Shown: positions 43,622 to 50,571, counted from the first letter of the stretch. The stretch: 53,052 nucleotides of DNA from Cytophagaceae bacterium (GCA_027485575.1 JAIXQU010000079.1:1-53052), one strand, 5' to 3'. Program-made: numbers and translations. Notes: generated by a model from the sequence alone, not told the origin.

Positions 43622-44428
43622 TTATCGGACACAAATTGCTGGAAGACTGGATGGGGCTTGGCCTCCCGGATGGGTAATCCATGCAGCACTATTTAATGTA
43701 GTAAAGGTTGAAGCACCAACTCCATTGCCAAAACCTAATACTTGTTGTTCTGAGGATTTTGTCCAATAATCAAATGACAACTTTAAACCAACGATATCTC
43801 TCAAATATTCAACTTCTTGAATTGAAGGAATCCTCCAATCTGAATAACCACTTTCAACTAGGTTGAAACAATAATTAACAGCTTCAGTGTAGAAAAAAGT
43901 GGCTCCTTGCGAAGGCTGACTGTAAATGGAGGGTTTAGTATAATAATTACTTTCTGAAGCACCTGCAACAGTATTTCCAGCATACAGAGCATACGGCACA
44001 CTCATCATCTGCGTTGTTCCCAAATCAGTGAAGGTCGTGCCTCCCGTGGTATTCAATTCCACCTGCAAAAACTTAGCATTTTTACCCCAGTTGATGCCGG
44101 AAAAGGTGCCGCTTACCACCGTACCCATACCCACATTCACCGAGAACAAACCTAGGGCCGATGTGGTTGGGTTGTGGGTTTCCTGGTATTTGATGGCGCC
44201 GATGGCGATGCTGTCCCGGATCGAGAAGCGCACCATCACAGGCGTGCTGGCAATGGCTACGCCGCTTGCGTTGCGGGCGATGGCCTGGTAGGGGATGCCT
44301 TGTGGGGCCTGGGCTTTTATAAAGAAGTCAAAAGTAAGAAGTTGAGTGGCGCAAAGCGCTACGAAATGGCGACGAAAGCGCCAGCAAAAGAAAAACAGGA
44401 GTGATTGCCTGGGTATTTGATTTTTCAT
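43622..44428 (-). CDS. Secreted N-module + DUF1566/Lcl-like protein (array copy 3)
   Basis: 268 residues. The constant module (about 39-155) is joined to a shorter C-terminal cassette with the DUF1566/Lcl pattern: AVNYCFNLVESGYSDWRIPS, IQEVEYL, FDYWTKSSEQ and the final Cys-Val-Arg (ICVR). DUF1566 is also C-type-lectin-like and is found on surface and phage-receptor proteins. The signal sequence is odd: from ATG 44428 it reads MKNQIPRQSLLFFFCWRFRRHF before the usual hydrophobic LLTFDFFIKA|QAPQG, so the core is broken by five charged or polar residues encoded by a GC-rich stretch (GGCGC...GCGCC, 44347-44381). Export may be impaired or start elsewhere. It ends 17 bp before copy 2 begins. Confidence 0.8.
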   Translation of the reverse strand: MKNQIPRQSLLFFFCWRFRRHFVALCATQLLTFDFFIKAQAPQGIPYQAIARNASGVAIASTPVMVRFSIRDSIAIGAIKYQETHNPTTSALGLFSVNVGMGTVVSGTFSGINWGKNAKFLQVELNTTGGTTFTDLGTTQMMSVPYALYAGNTVAGASESNYYTKPSIYSQPSQGATFFYTEAVNYCFNLVESGYSDWRIPSIQEVEYLRDIVGLKLSFDYWTKSSEQQVLGFGNGVGASTFTTLNSAAWITHPGGQAPSSLPAICVR

Positions 44429-44459
44429 GAGAACAATATCGGATTATCTTATACTTTAA

Positions 44460-44567
44460 TTAATTTTCTTGTAATGGTAAATTGGCTTTGGCCATAGCAG
44501 GGGATACTTCTGCAACTCTTAAGGACACGTGAGCATATGAACCGGGACGGGGGATGTTGATTTTCAT
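44460..44567 (-). CDS. Possible 35-residue small ORF downstream of the PIN pair
   Basis: Open from ATG 44567 to TAA 44460: MKINIPRPGSYAHVSLRVAE then VSPAMAKANLPLQEN. Protein-like in composition but not recognised and without a clear ribosome-binding site. It lies in the 205-bp gap between the antitoxin-like gene and array copy 3 and may be a remnant of the segment that came with the PIN pair. The rest of the gap shows nothing. Confidence 0.22.
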   Translation of the reverse strand: MKINIPRPGSYAHVSLRVAEVSPAMAKANLPLQEN

Positions 44568-44633
44568 GTAGTAGTGTGGTTTTATGCGGTAAAATTATAC
44601 ATTATGCTTTCATAAAAATAGTTCCTTTCTGTT

Positions 44634-44804
44634 CTAGTGTGCATTTTTGTCTGCAGCTTCCAATCTTCGCTTTTTAAAATAAGCAATCAGCTCTTCAAAA
44701 CTCATGTCCTGAATATCTATTGAAATTCTGTCCCGAACCTCACGCATGTATTTCACTGCCCGGAAACCTTCCGGTACAGCATCCTGTTTTTTATTGGTCA
44801 TCAT
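44634..44804 (-). CDS. Small antitoxin-like protein partner of the PIN toxin
   Basis: 56 residues (MMTNKKQDAVPEGFRAVKYM, then REVRDRISIDIQDMSFEELI and a basic tail AYFKKRRLEAADKNAH). This matches by eye the small 'x-D-A-V-x-x-M-R-E-I-R-D-x-I-S-x-x-I-x-D-M-S-x-E-E' proteins that sit next to PIN-domain genes in bacteria and are presumed antitoxins. Start ATG 44804 or 44801; it overlaps the 3' end of the PIN gene by 14 bp, so the two are co-translated. Unusually for vapBC-like pairs the toxin gene comes first. No DNA-binding motif is evident, so it may act only by binding the PIN protein. Confidence 0.65.
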   Translation of the reverse strand: MMTNKKQDAVPEGFRAVKYMREVRDRISIDIQDMSFEELIAYFKKRRLEAADKNAH

Positions 44805-45264
44805 AGTTGATAAGTTCTTTTGGCGATCTTATATCAAGGGTCTTATATCCAAACTTCAAATTAACCATATTGTATCCTCGGATCCGAAAAATATTCACGA
44901 TGTGTTTGAAGTTCCAGCTTACCAGCACATCTGCATGATGCAGGGTGGCCAGCGCAATGTGCAGACAATCTTCCCGGCTGGTTTTTCCAACAACTTTTTC
45001 AGCAATGTAGGCATCCGCAAGAAGGACAGCCTCCCTGCTTAATTCAACCCTGATTTTAAGGTTATCGGGGATTTGGCCAAGAAGCTCTTGGACTTGCTGC
45101 GGGGCATTAAGCAGCTCATCTTCTGTTACCGATGAATACATGACCACAAAATTCGAATGGTGAAGGTTATCGAGCAGCAACCTCGTCTCAGTCAGAAATT
45201 CCTGATCGAAATATCCACCAATTACAGAAGTATCAATGTAAAGAGTTGTTTTCTTTATTTCCAT
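44791..45264 (-). CDS. PIN-domain ribonuclease toxin (VapC-like)
   Basis: 157-residue PIN-domain protein, expected to be a Mg-dependent RNase of the VapC type. Acidic site residues are visible in order: Asp11 in LYIDTSVIGGYFD, Glu50 in VTEDELLNAP, Asp99 in TSREDCLHIALAT, and VSWNFKHIVN (115-124), in which Asn118 replaces the fourth Asp as is usual for this subgroup. It is co-encoded with a 56-residue antitoxin-like protein. The start ATG 45264 lies 15 bp after the stop of a truncated array copy, so the module occupies the spot where that copy lost its 3' part. Codon composition is plainer and more AT-rich than that of the flanking N-modules. Confidence 0.88.
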   Translation of the reverse strand: MEIKKTTLYIDTSVIGGYFDQEFLTETRLLLDNLHHSNFVVMYSSVTEDELLNAPQQVQELLGQIPDNLKIRVELSREAVLLADAYIAEKVVGKTSREDCLHIALATLHHADVLVSWNFKHIVNIFRIRGYNMVNLKFGYKTLDIRSPKELINYDDQ

Positions 45265-45278
45265 GCTATTGAACCGAA

Positions 45279-45530
45279 CTATTTGTCAGGTGAAATACAA
45301 TAAAGACGCGAGGCATCCAGCGCCGAGGTGGTTGGGTTGTGGGTTTCCTGATATTTCACCGGCCCGGTGGCAATGCTGTCCCGGATAGAGAAGCGCACTT
45401 TTACTGCGGTATTAGAGATTGCCACACCGCTGGCATTCCGGGCAATGGCCTGGTAGGGGATGCCTTGGGGAGCCTGGGCCGAAGATGCAGCCGAGGCGAG
45501 GTAAAATAGAAGGTAGAATATCTTTTTCAT
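45279..45530 (-). pseudogene. Truncated array copy 4 (signal peptide plus half of the N-module)
   Basis: Starts normally (ATG 45530, MKKIFYLLFYLASAASSAQAPQG) and follows the constant module exactly up to YQETHNPTTSAL, then diverges at once to DASRLYCISPDK and a stop. In the intact copies this point continues GLFSVNVGMG. The break is therefore at about 45319 inside the module, and DNA to its left is unrelated, leading within 55 bp into the PIN/antitoxin pair. No matching 3' half is found nearby, so this is a deletion or insertion-deletion, not a simple insertion. The 83-residue product could still be made and exported but is unlikely to fold. Confidence 0.85.
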
Positions 45531-45574
45531 TTGGTTGATTTTGTAGATTCTTTGTTAATTAATAATTTGGGGGA

Positions 45575-46651
45575 TTAGTCTTTTAGGCAGCGGACTGAGT
45601 AGCCAAATTGTTTATTGTCGCCACTTATATGATTAAAATTGCTATCAAAAGAACTTGTGTATCCATAATAGGCATTGTTATCGAAATACCACCAATATCC
45701 ATAATCACCCTCAAGATTAGCAGCTCCAACATCGTTTAGATAACCTCCAGGTAAACCAGAGAAACCACTTTCATTAGAGGCTCCGGCATTTGGGCTTTTC
45801 CATAAAGCAGAGACTAATCTCATTTTACCTCCAGCAATCGAAGTACCTCCAAGATAGGAGGTCAAAACAATCCATTCATTTTTACTAGGAACATGCCATC
45901 CGTTAGGACATAACCCTCTAGAATCTTTTACTGCATACCAATTATATAATTTGCCATAAGTGACATTATTTCCGTTGTAATTATTATAAACTCCAAATGC
46001 GCCTGAGGTAGTGCTCTGCCAAACACCTCCCGAAAGACCAGTTGGGACATTATCGCCATTCTTATATTTTGAAACTTTCAAATTCTCTTTCATCCAAACC
46101 TGGTTTCCGATTCGGACGGTTTGATATACATTTCCATCTATATCTGTAACGGGCAATTCATATTGTTGATTGGAAGCAGAAATTCCCGGAATTATCAGAA
46201 AATTCCCTCCACCGGAATAAAGGGTATCACCACTAAAGCTTGTTATAAATTTAATTGCATTCGCATGCAATGCATAAGGTACACTCATCATCTGCGTTGT
46301 ACCCAAATTGGTATAAGCTGTGCCTCCCGCCGGATCCAGTTCCACCTGCAAAAACTTGGCATTTTTACCCCAGTTGATGCCGGAGAACGTACCGCTTACA
46401 ATTGTGCCCAAGCCCACATTGACCGAAAACAAACCCAGCGTCGAGGTGGTCGGGTTGTGGGTTTCCTGATATTTTATGGCGCCTGTGGCGATGCTATCAC
46501 GGATGGAGAAACGCACTTTTACCGCCGTGCTGGCAATGGCCTGTCCACTGGCATTTCGGGCGACGGCCTGGTACGGAATGCCTTGCGGCGCTTGCGCAAG
46601 AAGTAAAAAGTCAGAAGTTAGAAGCAGGCAAAAAGTGTATAGGGTTTTCAT
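45575..46651 (-). CDS. Secreted N-module + FISUMP protein (array copy 5)
   Basis: 358 residues, start ATG 46651 with signal MKTLYTFCLLLTSDFLLLA. Constant module about 20-134 (small changes: QAVARNASG, STLGLFSVNVGLG), linker GDTLYSGGGNFLIIPG, then a FISUMP domain from about 165: DIDGNVYQTVRIGNQVWMKE, NLKVSKYKNGDNVPT, LYNWYAVKDSRGLCPNGW, VLTSYLGGTSIAGGKMRL, FSGLPGGYLNDVG, YGYWWYFDNN and the end GYSVRCLKD. The framework is again that of copies 1 and 2, while the segment after YGYWW (YYGYTSSFDSNFNHISGDN) is different. It lies 2 bp downstream of the stand-alone W-K-I domain gene at 46654, so it may be the last gene of a local transcript. Confidence 0.87.
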   Translation of the reverse strand: MKTLYTFCLLLTSDFLLLAQAPQGIPYQAVARNASGQAIASTAVKVRFSIRDSIATGAIKYQETHNPTTSTLGLFSVNVGLGTIVSGTFSGINWGKNAKFLQVELDPAGGTAYTNLGTTQMMSVPYALHANAIKFITSFSGDTLYSGGGNFLIIPGISASNQQYELPVTDIDGNVYQTVRIGNQVWMKENLKVSKYKNGDNVPTGLSGGVWQSTTSGAFGVYNNYNGNNVTYGKLYNWYAVKDSRGLCPNGWHVPSKNEWIVLTSYLGGTSIAGGKMRLVSALWKSPNAGASNESGFSGLPGGYLNDVGAANLEGDYGYWWYFDNNAYYGYTSSFDSNFNHISGDNKQFGYSVRCLKD

Positions 46652-46653
46652 AG

Positions 46654-47052
46654 TTAGGGGATGATATTGTATTCGATGACATTCAAGGAAATTATTGCTC
46701 CTGTAACTGGATTGGGCACATAAGCTTTCAACTGGTAATCACCAGATGAAAGCCAGTATGGAAGATTTGTTATACTTTCCATTCCACTACCAACTGATTT
46801 TAATGCTGAATTGCCAAGGAGAATCGAGAAAATTCCAAACTCACCAGAGGATCCGTTTGAAATAAAGCTTGCTGCCTCAATTTTCCAGATTTTCCCAACC
46901 GGAACAATTAATGATTTAACCACATTTGGACCGTTGGTAATTGTTGCTGGAGCAGATTCCAATGTGAATACCCGATTAAATTGTAAATTTCCCTGCGCCC
47001 GCAAGCCAATTGAAATTAGTAAAAAAGGAATGATAAGGAGTAGCTTTTTCAT
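46654..47052 (-). CDS. Small secreted protein with stand-alone 'VPVGKxWKI' domain (a)
   Basis: 132 residues from ATG 47052 (signal MKKLLLIIPFLLISIGLRA); an in-frame start 12 codons upstream would lie inside the previous gene. The mature part starts QGNLQFNRVFTLES and contains VVKSLIVPVGKIWKIEAASF, ILLGNSALKSVGSG, LPYWLSSGDYQLKAY and the ending VIEYNIIP. It is a paralogue of the next gene (47049-47444), sharing QGNLQFN, V-P-V-G-K-x-W-K-I-E, W-L-x-S-G-D and Y-N-I-I-P. It resembles the C-terminal cassette of copy 7 in this array. The ATG overlaps the upstream stop in ATGA. Function unknown; a compact beta-sandwich is likely. Confidence 0.72.
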   Translation of the reverse strand: MKKLLLIIPFLLISIGLRAQGNLQFNRVFTLESAPATITNGPNVVKSLIVPVGKIWKIEAASFISNGSSGEFGIFSILLGNSALKSVGSGMESITNLPYWLSSGDYQLKAYVPNPVTGAIISLNVIEYNIIP

Positions 47053-47444
47053 GGGATGATGTTGTATTCGATTATCGATATGAGCCATGTGCCATCTAAA
47101 CGATAAGTGGATTGTGAAGCGTAATAATAGCCATAATTCTGGTAGGCAATAGTATCACCTGATTTTAGCCAAATGGGGCTTGAATCTGCATCAATTTCCA
47201 TTGGAGTTCCATTAATTACTGGTGCCAAATAAGGGTATCCTGTACCATTCCTAAACTTAGATTTAGTCAGATATTCAATTTTCCAAACCTTTCCTACTGG
47301 TACTGTATAGGTTGTTGAAAACTCAGGGCTTCCTATTATGAATTCTCCTTTAAATGTCAAAACCTGATTAAACTGCAAATTTCCTTGCCCAAATCCCTCA
47401 AATCCAATGAGTAGAAAGGCTATAATACAGACATATTTTTTCAT
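47049..47444 (-). CDS. Small secreted protein with stand-alone 'VPVGKxWKI' domain (b)
   Basis: 131 residues, signal peptide MKKYVCIIAFLLIGFEGFG, mature start QGNLQFNQVLTFKG. Contains TYTVPVGKVWKIEYLTKSKF, LAPVINGTPMEID, SSPIWLKSGDTIAYQ and ends LISIIEYNIIP. Paralogue of the gene at 46654-47052 and related to the C-terminal part of array copy 7. It starts 2 bp after the stop of array copy 6, which consists of little more than the constant module; copy 6 plus these two genes therefore look like the domains of a single fusion protein encoded separately. No known family name comes to mind. Confidence 0.72.
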   Translation of the reverse strand: MKKYVCIIAFLLIGFEGFGQGNLQFNQVLTFKGEFIIGSPEFSTTYTVPVGKVWKIEYLTKSKFRNGTGYPYLAPVINGTPMEIDADSSPIWLKSGDTIAYQNYGYYYASQSTYRLDGTWLISIIEYNIIP

Positions 47445-47446
47445 TT

Positions 47447-47911
47447 TTAAAATCCGGTGGAAAGGTATAATAGACTGGTAAGATTCTTTATTGTGCTTTC
47501 TCCAACAACCGGGTCAACGCTTCCAGCCCGGATTGCGTAGGGAACCGATAACATTTGCTGTGTGCCCAGGTCAACGTAGTTGGCTCCTCCGGCGGCATCC
47601 ATTTCCACCTGCAGAAACTTGGCATTTTTGCCCCAGTTGATGCCGGAGAAGGTACCGCTTACCACCATGCCCATACCCACATTTACCGAAAACAAACCCA
47701 GCGCCGAGGTGGTCGGGTTGTGGGTTTCCTGGTAACGCACCGGCCCGTTGGCTATGCTGTCCCGGATGGAGAAGCGCACTTTCACTGCCGTGTTGGCAAT
47801 GGCTACCCCGCTGGCATTCCGGGCGATGGCCTGATAAGGGATGCCCTGGGGGGCTTGGGCGAAAACTGCAGCCGAAACGAGGCATAAAAGGAGTAAGAGT
47901 ATCTTTTCCAT
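47447..47911 (-). CDS. Secreted N-module-only protein (array copy 6)
   Basis: 154 residues: signal peptide MEKILLLLLCLVSAAVFA, the complete constant module (QAPQGIPYQAIARNASG to LSVPYAIRAG, about 19-134), and only about 20 further residues (SVDPVVGESTIKNLTSLLYL). It thus lacks any C-terminal cassette. Small differences from the consensus (ANGPVRYQE, DAAGGANYVDLGTQQMLS) make it one of the more divergent heads. Two base pairs separate it from the next gene, a stand-alone W-K-I-domain protein, so head and cassette may be supplied as separate chains. Whether the short tail is original or the result of a lost cassette cannot be told. Confidence 0.8.
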   Translation of the reverse strand: MEKILLLLLCLVSAAVFAQAPQGIPYQAIARNASGVAIANTAVKVRFSIRDSIANGPVRYQETHNPTTSALGLFSVNVGMGMVVSGTFSGINWGKNAKFLQVEMDAAGGANYVDLGTQQMLSVPYAIRAGSVDPVVGESTIKNLTSLLYLSTGF

Positions 47912-47994
47912 ATTGATGATTAAAGTTCTGAGTTGATTTATTGTTGAATGGATTTTGGGTATTAGTCTTTTAGGCAGAAATCAGAGATATTCTT

Positions 47995-48867
47995 TTATCG
48001 GTATTTTTCAACATAAACTAAAAATAATCTTCCAATAGAAATCAATTCACCCCCATTTGCCCATAATGGCAATTGAAGACTTGAATATCCACTAGAAATG
48101 TAACCCGGCCAAGGTTTTACAATATAAGGCGGACATTCACTACAATTAGTGGCGGACTGACTGTAACCAGGCGAAATCTTTTCAGAATACTGTACTTGAC
48201 CGATTTTTATACTAAATAAATACGAATTTGCTTCATACAAACAGTTTGCCGAAGTTGAAGAAATAGTATTACATCCCGTTTTATTAATTCTAAATTCAGT
48301 AGAGTTAACTTCTTTTGGAACAGTAATGGAAACAATCTTCCAAGTTTCATTTGCTGGAACTGCATAGCTTCCTTCAGGCAATTTAGTAACTCCCACTAAT
48401 GTCAAAACCGAATCAGCAGAGGGAGTGTAACTTGGATTTATTTGACTAGAACTCCCTGCGACGCCCGCATACATCGCATACGGCACACTCATCATCTGCG
48501 TGGTTCCCAAATCAGTATAAGTAGTTCCTCCTGTTGTATTCAATTCCACCTGCAGAAACTTGCCGTTCTTGCCCCAGTTGATGCCAGAGAACGTTCCGCT
48601 TAACACCGTTCCCATACCCACATTTACCGAAAACAAACCCAAGGCCGAGGTCGTGGCATTATGGGTTTCCTGGTATTTGATGGCGCCTGTTACGATGCTG
48701 TCCCGGATGGAGAAGCGCACGTTTACCGCCGTGCTGGCAATGACTACGCCGCTTGCGTTACGGGCAATGGCCTGGTAGGGGATGCCTTGGGGGGCCTGGG
48801 CGAGAAGTAAAAAGTCAAAACTTAGAAGGCAAAATAAAATAAATGTTTTGAGGAAATTAGTAATCAT
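47995..48867 (-). CDS. Secreted N-module + 'VPxxxxWKI' cassette protein (array copy 7)
   Basis: 290 residues, signal MITNFLKTFILFCLLSFDFLLLA. Constant module about 24-138, then linker MYAGVAGSSSQINPSYTPSA and a cassette of about 130 residues: VLTLVGVTKLPEGSYAVPA, NETWKIVSITVPKE, a Cys-containing loop (NKTGCNTISSTSANCLYEAN), YSQSATNCSECPPYIVKPW and LQLPLWANGGELISIGRLFLVYVEKYR. The segment V-P-A-N-E-T-W-K-I-V corresponds to V-P-V-G-K-x-W-K-I-E of the stand-alone genes at 46654 and 47049, and L-P-L-W-A-N-G-G to W-L-x-S-G-D. So this is the fused form of what those genes encode alone. Four cysteines in the loop may make disulphides. 84 bp separate it from copy 6. Confidence 0.8.
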   Translation of the reverse strand: MITNFLKTFILFCLLSFDFLLLAQAPQGIPYQAIARNASGVVIASTAVNVRFSIRDSIVTGAIKYQETHNATTSALGLFSVNVGMGTVLSGTFSGINWGKNGKFLQVELNTTGGTTYTDLGTTQMMSVPYAMYAGVAGSSSQINPSYTPSADSVLTLVGVTKLPEGSYAVPANETWKIVSITVPKEVNSTEFRINKTGCNTISSTSANCLYEANSYLFSIKIGQVQYSEKISPGYSQSATNCSECPPYIVKPWPGYISSGYSSLQLPLWANGGELISIGRLFLVYVEKYR

Positions 48868-48915
48868 ACCATTAAGTATCTATTGTAAAAAATATTCTCA
48901 TAAAAAAATTGAAAT

Positions 48916-49665
48916 TTATCTTACACATTTGATCTGATTATTCCCTCCTGAGGACGATCCGTTTGTAATTCCGTCATTAATCATCCACCATTGGTTAGAA
49001 TAGCCAACTTGTGTAAGTGTGAAGCCATAGTAACGTGGACTACCATCAGCTAACGTAGTACCATTAAGTGTAAAATCTGTTTTTATCTCTTCAAGAGTGG
49101 GCAACCTCCAGTCACTGTACCCACCCTCAACTAGATTATAACAATAATCAATTGACTCTTTTAAATTATAATATGATAAGGTCTGATTTACAATTTTTGG
49201 TGGAGAAAAGTTTGAAATCATTGTAAACCCATTGCCTAGATTATTTCCAGCAAGTGAAGTTGCGGCCTGCCCGGCAAACAATGCATACGGCACACTCATC
49301 ATCTGCGTAGTACCCAAATCGGTATAAGTTGTGCCACCTGTTGTATTCAATTCCACCTGCAAAAACTTGGCATTCTTACCCCAATTGATGCCGGAGAACG
49401 TACCACTTACCACCGTGCCCATGCCCACATTCACCGAAAACAAACCCAGCGCCGACGTGGTGGCACTATGGGTTTCCTGGTATTTGATGGCGCCGGTGGC
49501 GATGCTGTCCCGGATGGAGAAACGTACTTTTACCGCTGTGTTGGCTATGGCTACCCCGCTGGCATTCCGGGCGATGGCCTGATAAGGAATGCCTTGGGGG
49601 GCCTGGGCGAAAAGTAAAAAGTCAAAAGTTAGAAGACAAAAGGCAAATAGGAAGATTTTTTTCAT
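48916..49665 (-). CDS. Secreted N-module + DUF1566/Lcl-like protein (array copy 8, first of the array)
   Basis: 249 residues, signal MKKIFLFAFCLLTFDFLLFA. Constant module about 21-135 (HSATTSALGLFSVN instead of HNPTTSAL), then a DUF1566/Lcl-like cassette related to that of copy 3: ESIDYCYNLVEGGYSDWRLPTLEEI, an aromatic core YYGFTLTQVGYSNQWWMI, and the final Lys-Cys-Val-Arg. It is the first gene in transcriptional order, and the region to its right (49666 on) has no gene for 1.8 kb, so the array's main promoter should lie just upstream; I found no convincing TAnnTTTG element, only a 10-bp palindrome CTCTGCAGAG near 49692. Confidence 0.83.
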   Translation of the reverse strand: MKKIFLFAFCLLTFDFLLFAQAPQGIPYQAIARNASGVAIANTAVKVRFSIRDSIATGAIKYQETHSATTSALGLFSVNVGMGTVVSGTFSGINWGKNAKFLQVELNTTGGTTYTDLGTTQMMSVPYALFAGQAATSLAGNNLGNGFTMISNFSPPKIVNQTLSYYNLKESIDYCYNLVEGGYSDWRLPTLEEIKTDFTLNGTTLADGSPRYYGFTLTQVGYSNQWWMINDGITNGSSSGGNNQIKCVR

Positions 49666-50160
49666 TGGTTCTTGGTTTTCCCTGCACTGTCCCTCTGCAG
49701 AGTGGGCTTAAAAAAAATCAGTGTAAGACAGTAGTTTGTTTTTGCCCAGGAGGTTGGTATACACAAGAAATGAAATAAACCAATGCCAACACATATTGTG
49801 GGTATCTAAGTTTTTTCTTTTTTGTTTATAAAATTACCAGTTTTAAGAAGCAGGAATAAACTAACGCTGATTATATTATTTCAGACATTAAGAATGTTGT
49901 GGTCTATGTCATTGGTTTTTTTTCGCTGGCAAAAGTAAATTAAATTATGAAAATGCAAACATAAACCCATAAGATTTTATAAATCGTTGAGGTTTATTGC
50001 AATCTAAAGTCAAGGTTAAATCAAATTTTAAAATTAAAAATCAAGAAAGACTTCTTAAACCCGGATTACTCATTTGAAACTTTAAAGCTTCGCAATGCCT
50101 TGATTCCGTTTTTTTTATACCCCAAACCCCGGAGGTGTTTTTTTATTGTGATTCCTGGCA
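49666..50160. other. AT-rich non-coding stretch upstream of the array
   Basis: About 500 bases with no gene. It contains the palindrome CTCTGCAGAG (near 49692) in the leader region of array copy 8 and long A/T runs. A plus-strand frame open from about 50040 to 50201 reads partly like protein but has no start and no family, and overlaps the relic on the other strand; I treat it as chance. No RNA gene was recognised. Confidence 0.5.
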
Positions 50161-50571
50161 TTAAAAACCTATTGGATAATCCGTATGAAAATGTTCAATA
50201 AACATTCTTAAATTTTTTATTAACCAGGTTCCTTTCCCGAAACCGCCATCTGCCGCCAAAGTCACCACTTCGCTGAAGTTTTTGCAGGTGAAAATATGAA
50301 CAATGGCTTGCATTCTGGTATCAGCTTCAGCAAACACATTTAATTGGGTTTTCCGGATTTTAACGCTGAATTGCCGTTAAGAAATACATGGCTGCCAACA
50401 GGCGGTTTTGCCGGGTCTAAACTAAGGCCAGAGAAAAAAGCTGGGGAGGAAATTTTCTATCGGGTCTGACCACCAAGCCAATGGGTTGCCCTGAAATATC
50501 CAGATTTTGACATTCCAGATTTTGTGACCTGCAGCAACATTGTTTTGCTTTGACCCCAGCGGGGTAAAAAA
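50161..50571 (-). pseudogene. Decayed relic of a W-K-I-domain secreted protein gene
   Basis: Minus-strand DNA with protein-like text broken by frameshifts and stops. Segment 50425-50571 reads KQNNVAAGHKIWNVKIWIF, resembling V-P-V-G-K-I-W-K-I-E of the array's small proteins; then, in another frame, SGLSLDPAKPPVGSHVFLNG and NSALKSGKPN before a stop (compare LLGNSALKSVGSG in the gene at 46654); finally, back in the first frame, 50164-50376 is open for 71 codons (LNVFAEADTRMQAIVHIFT, SEVVTLAADGGFGKGTW). The similarity is short and judged by eye. If correct, this is a dead ninth member at the edge of the array. A hairpin ACCCC-AGC-GGGGT lies at 50553-50565. Confidence 0.32.

Larger units (their letters stand above)
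41303..49665 (-). repeat. Array of eight genes sharing one conserved N-terminal module
   Basis: Copies of the module lie at about 42040-42380, 43200-43535, 43985-44315, 45320-45480 (truncated), 46270-46600, 47530-47865, 48470-48800 and 49280-49610. Each begins right after a signal peptide with QAPQGIPYQAIARNASG and ends with MMSVPYAL (variants LSVPYAI); between these, VRFSIRDSIATG, YQETHNPTTSALGLFSVN and FSGINWGKNAKFLQVE are nearly invariant. The DNA is also nearly identical between copies and GC-rich (37 of 60 bases at 42181-42240), whereas the cassettes after the module differ and are AT-rich (15 G/C of 60 at 41701-41760). Confidence 0.9.

Noticed and set aside
50040-50201. Plus-strand 53-codon open stretch (DFLNPDYSFETLKLRNALI and on)
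   Set aside because: No start codon, AT-rich, overlaps the opposite-strand relic; taken as chance.
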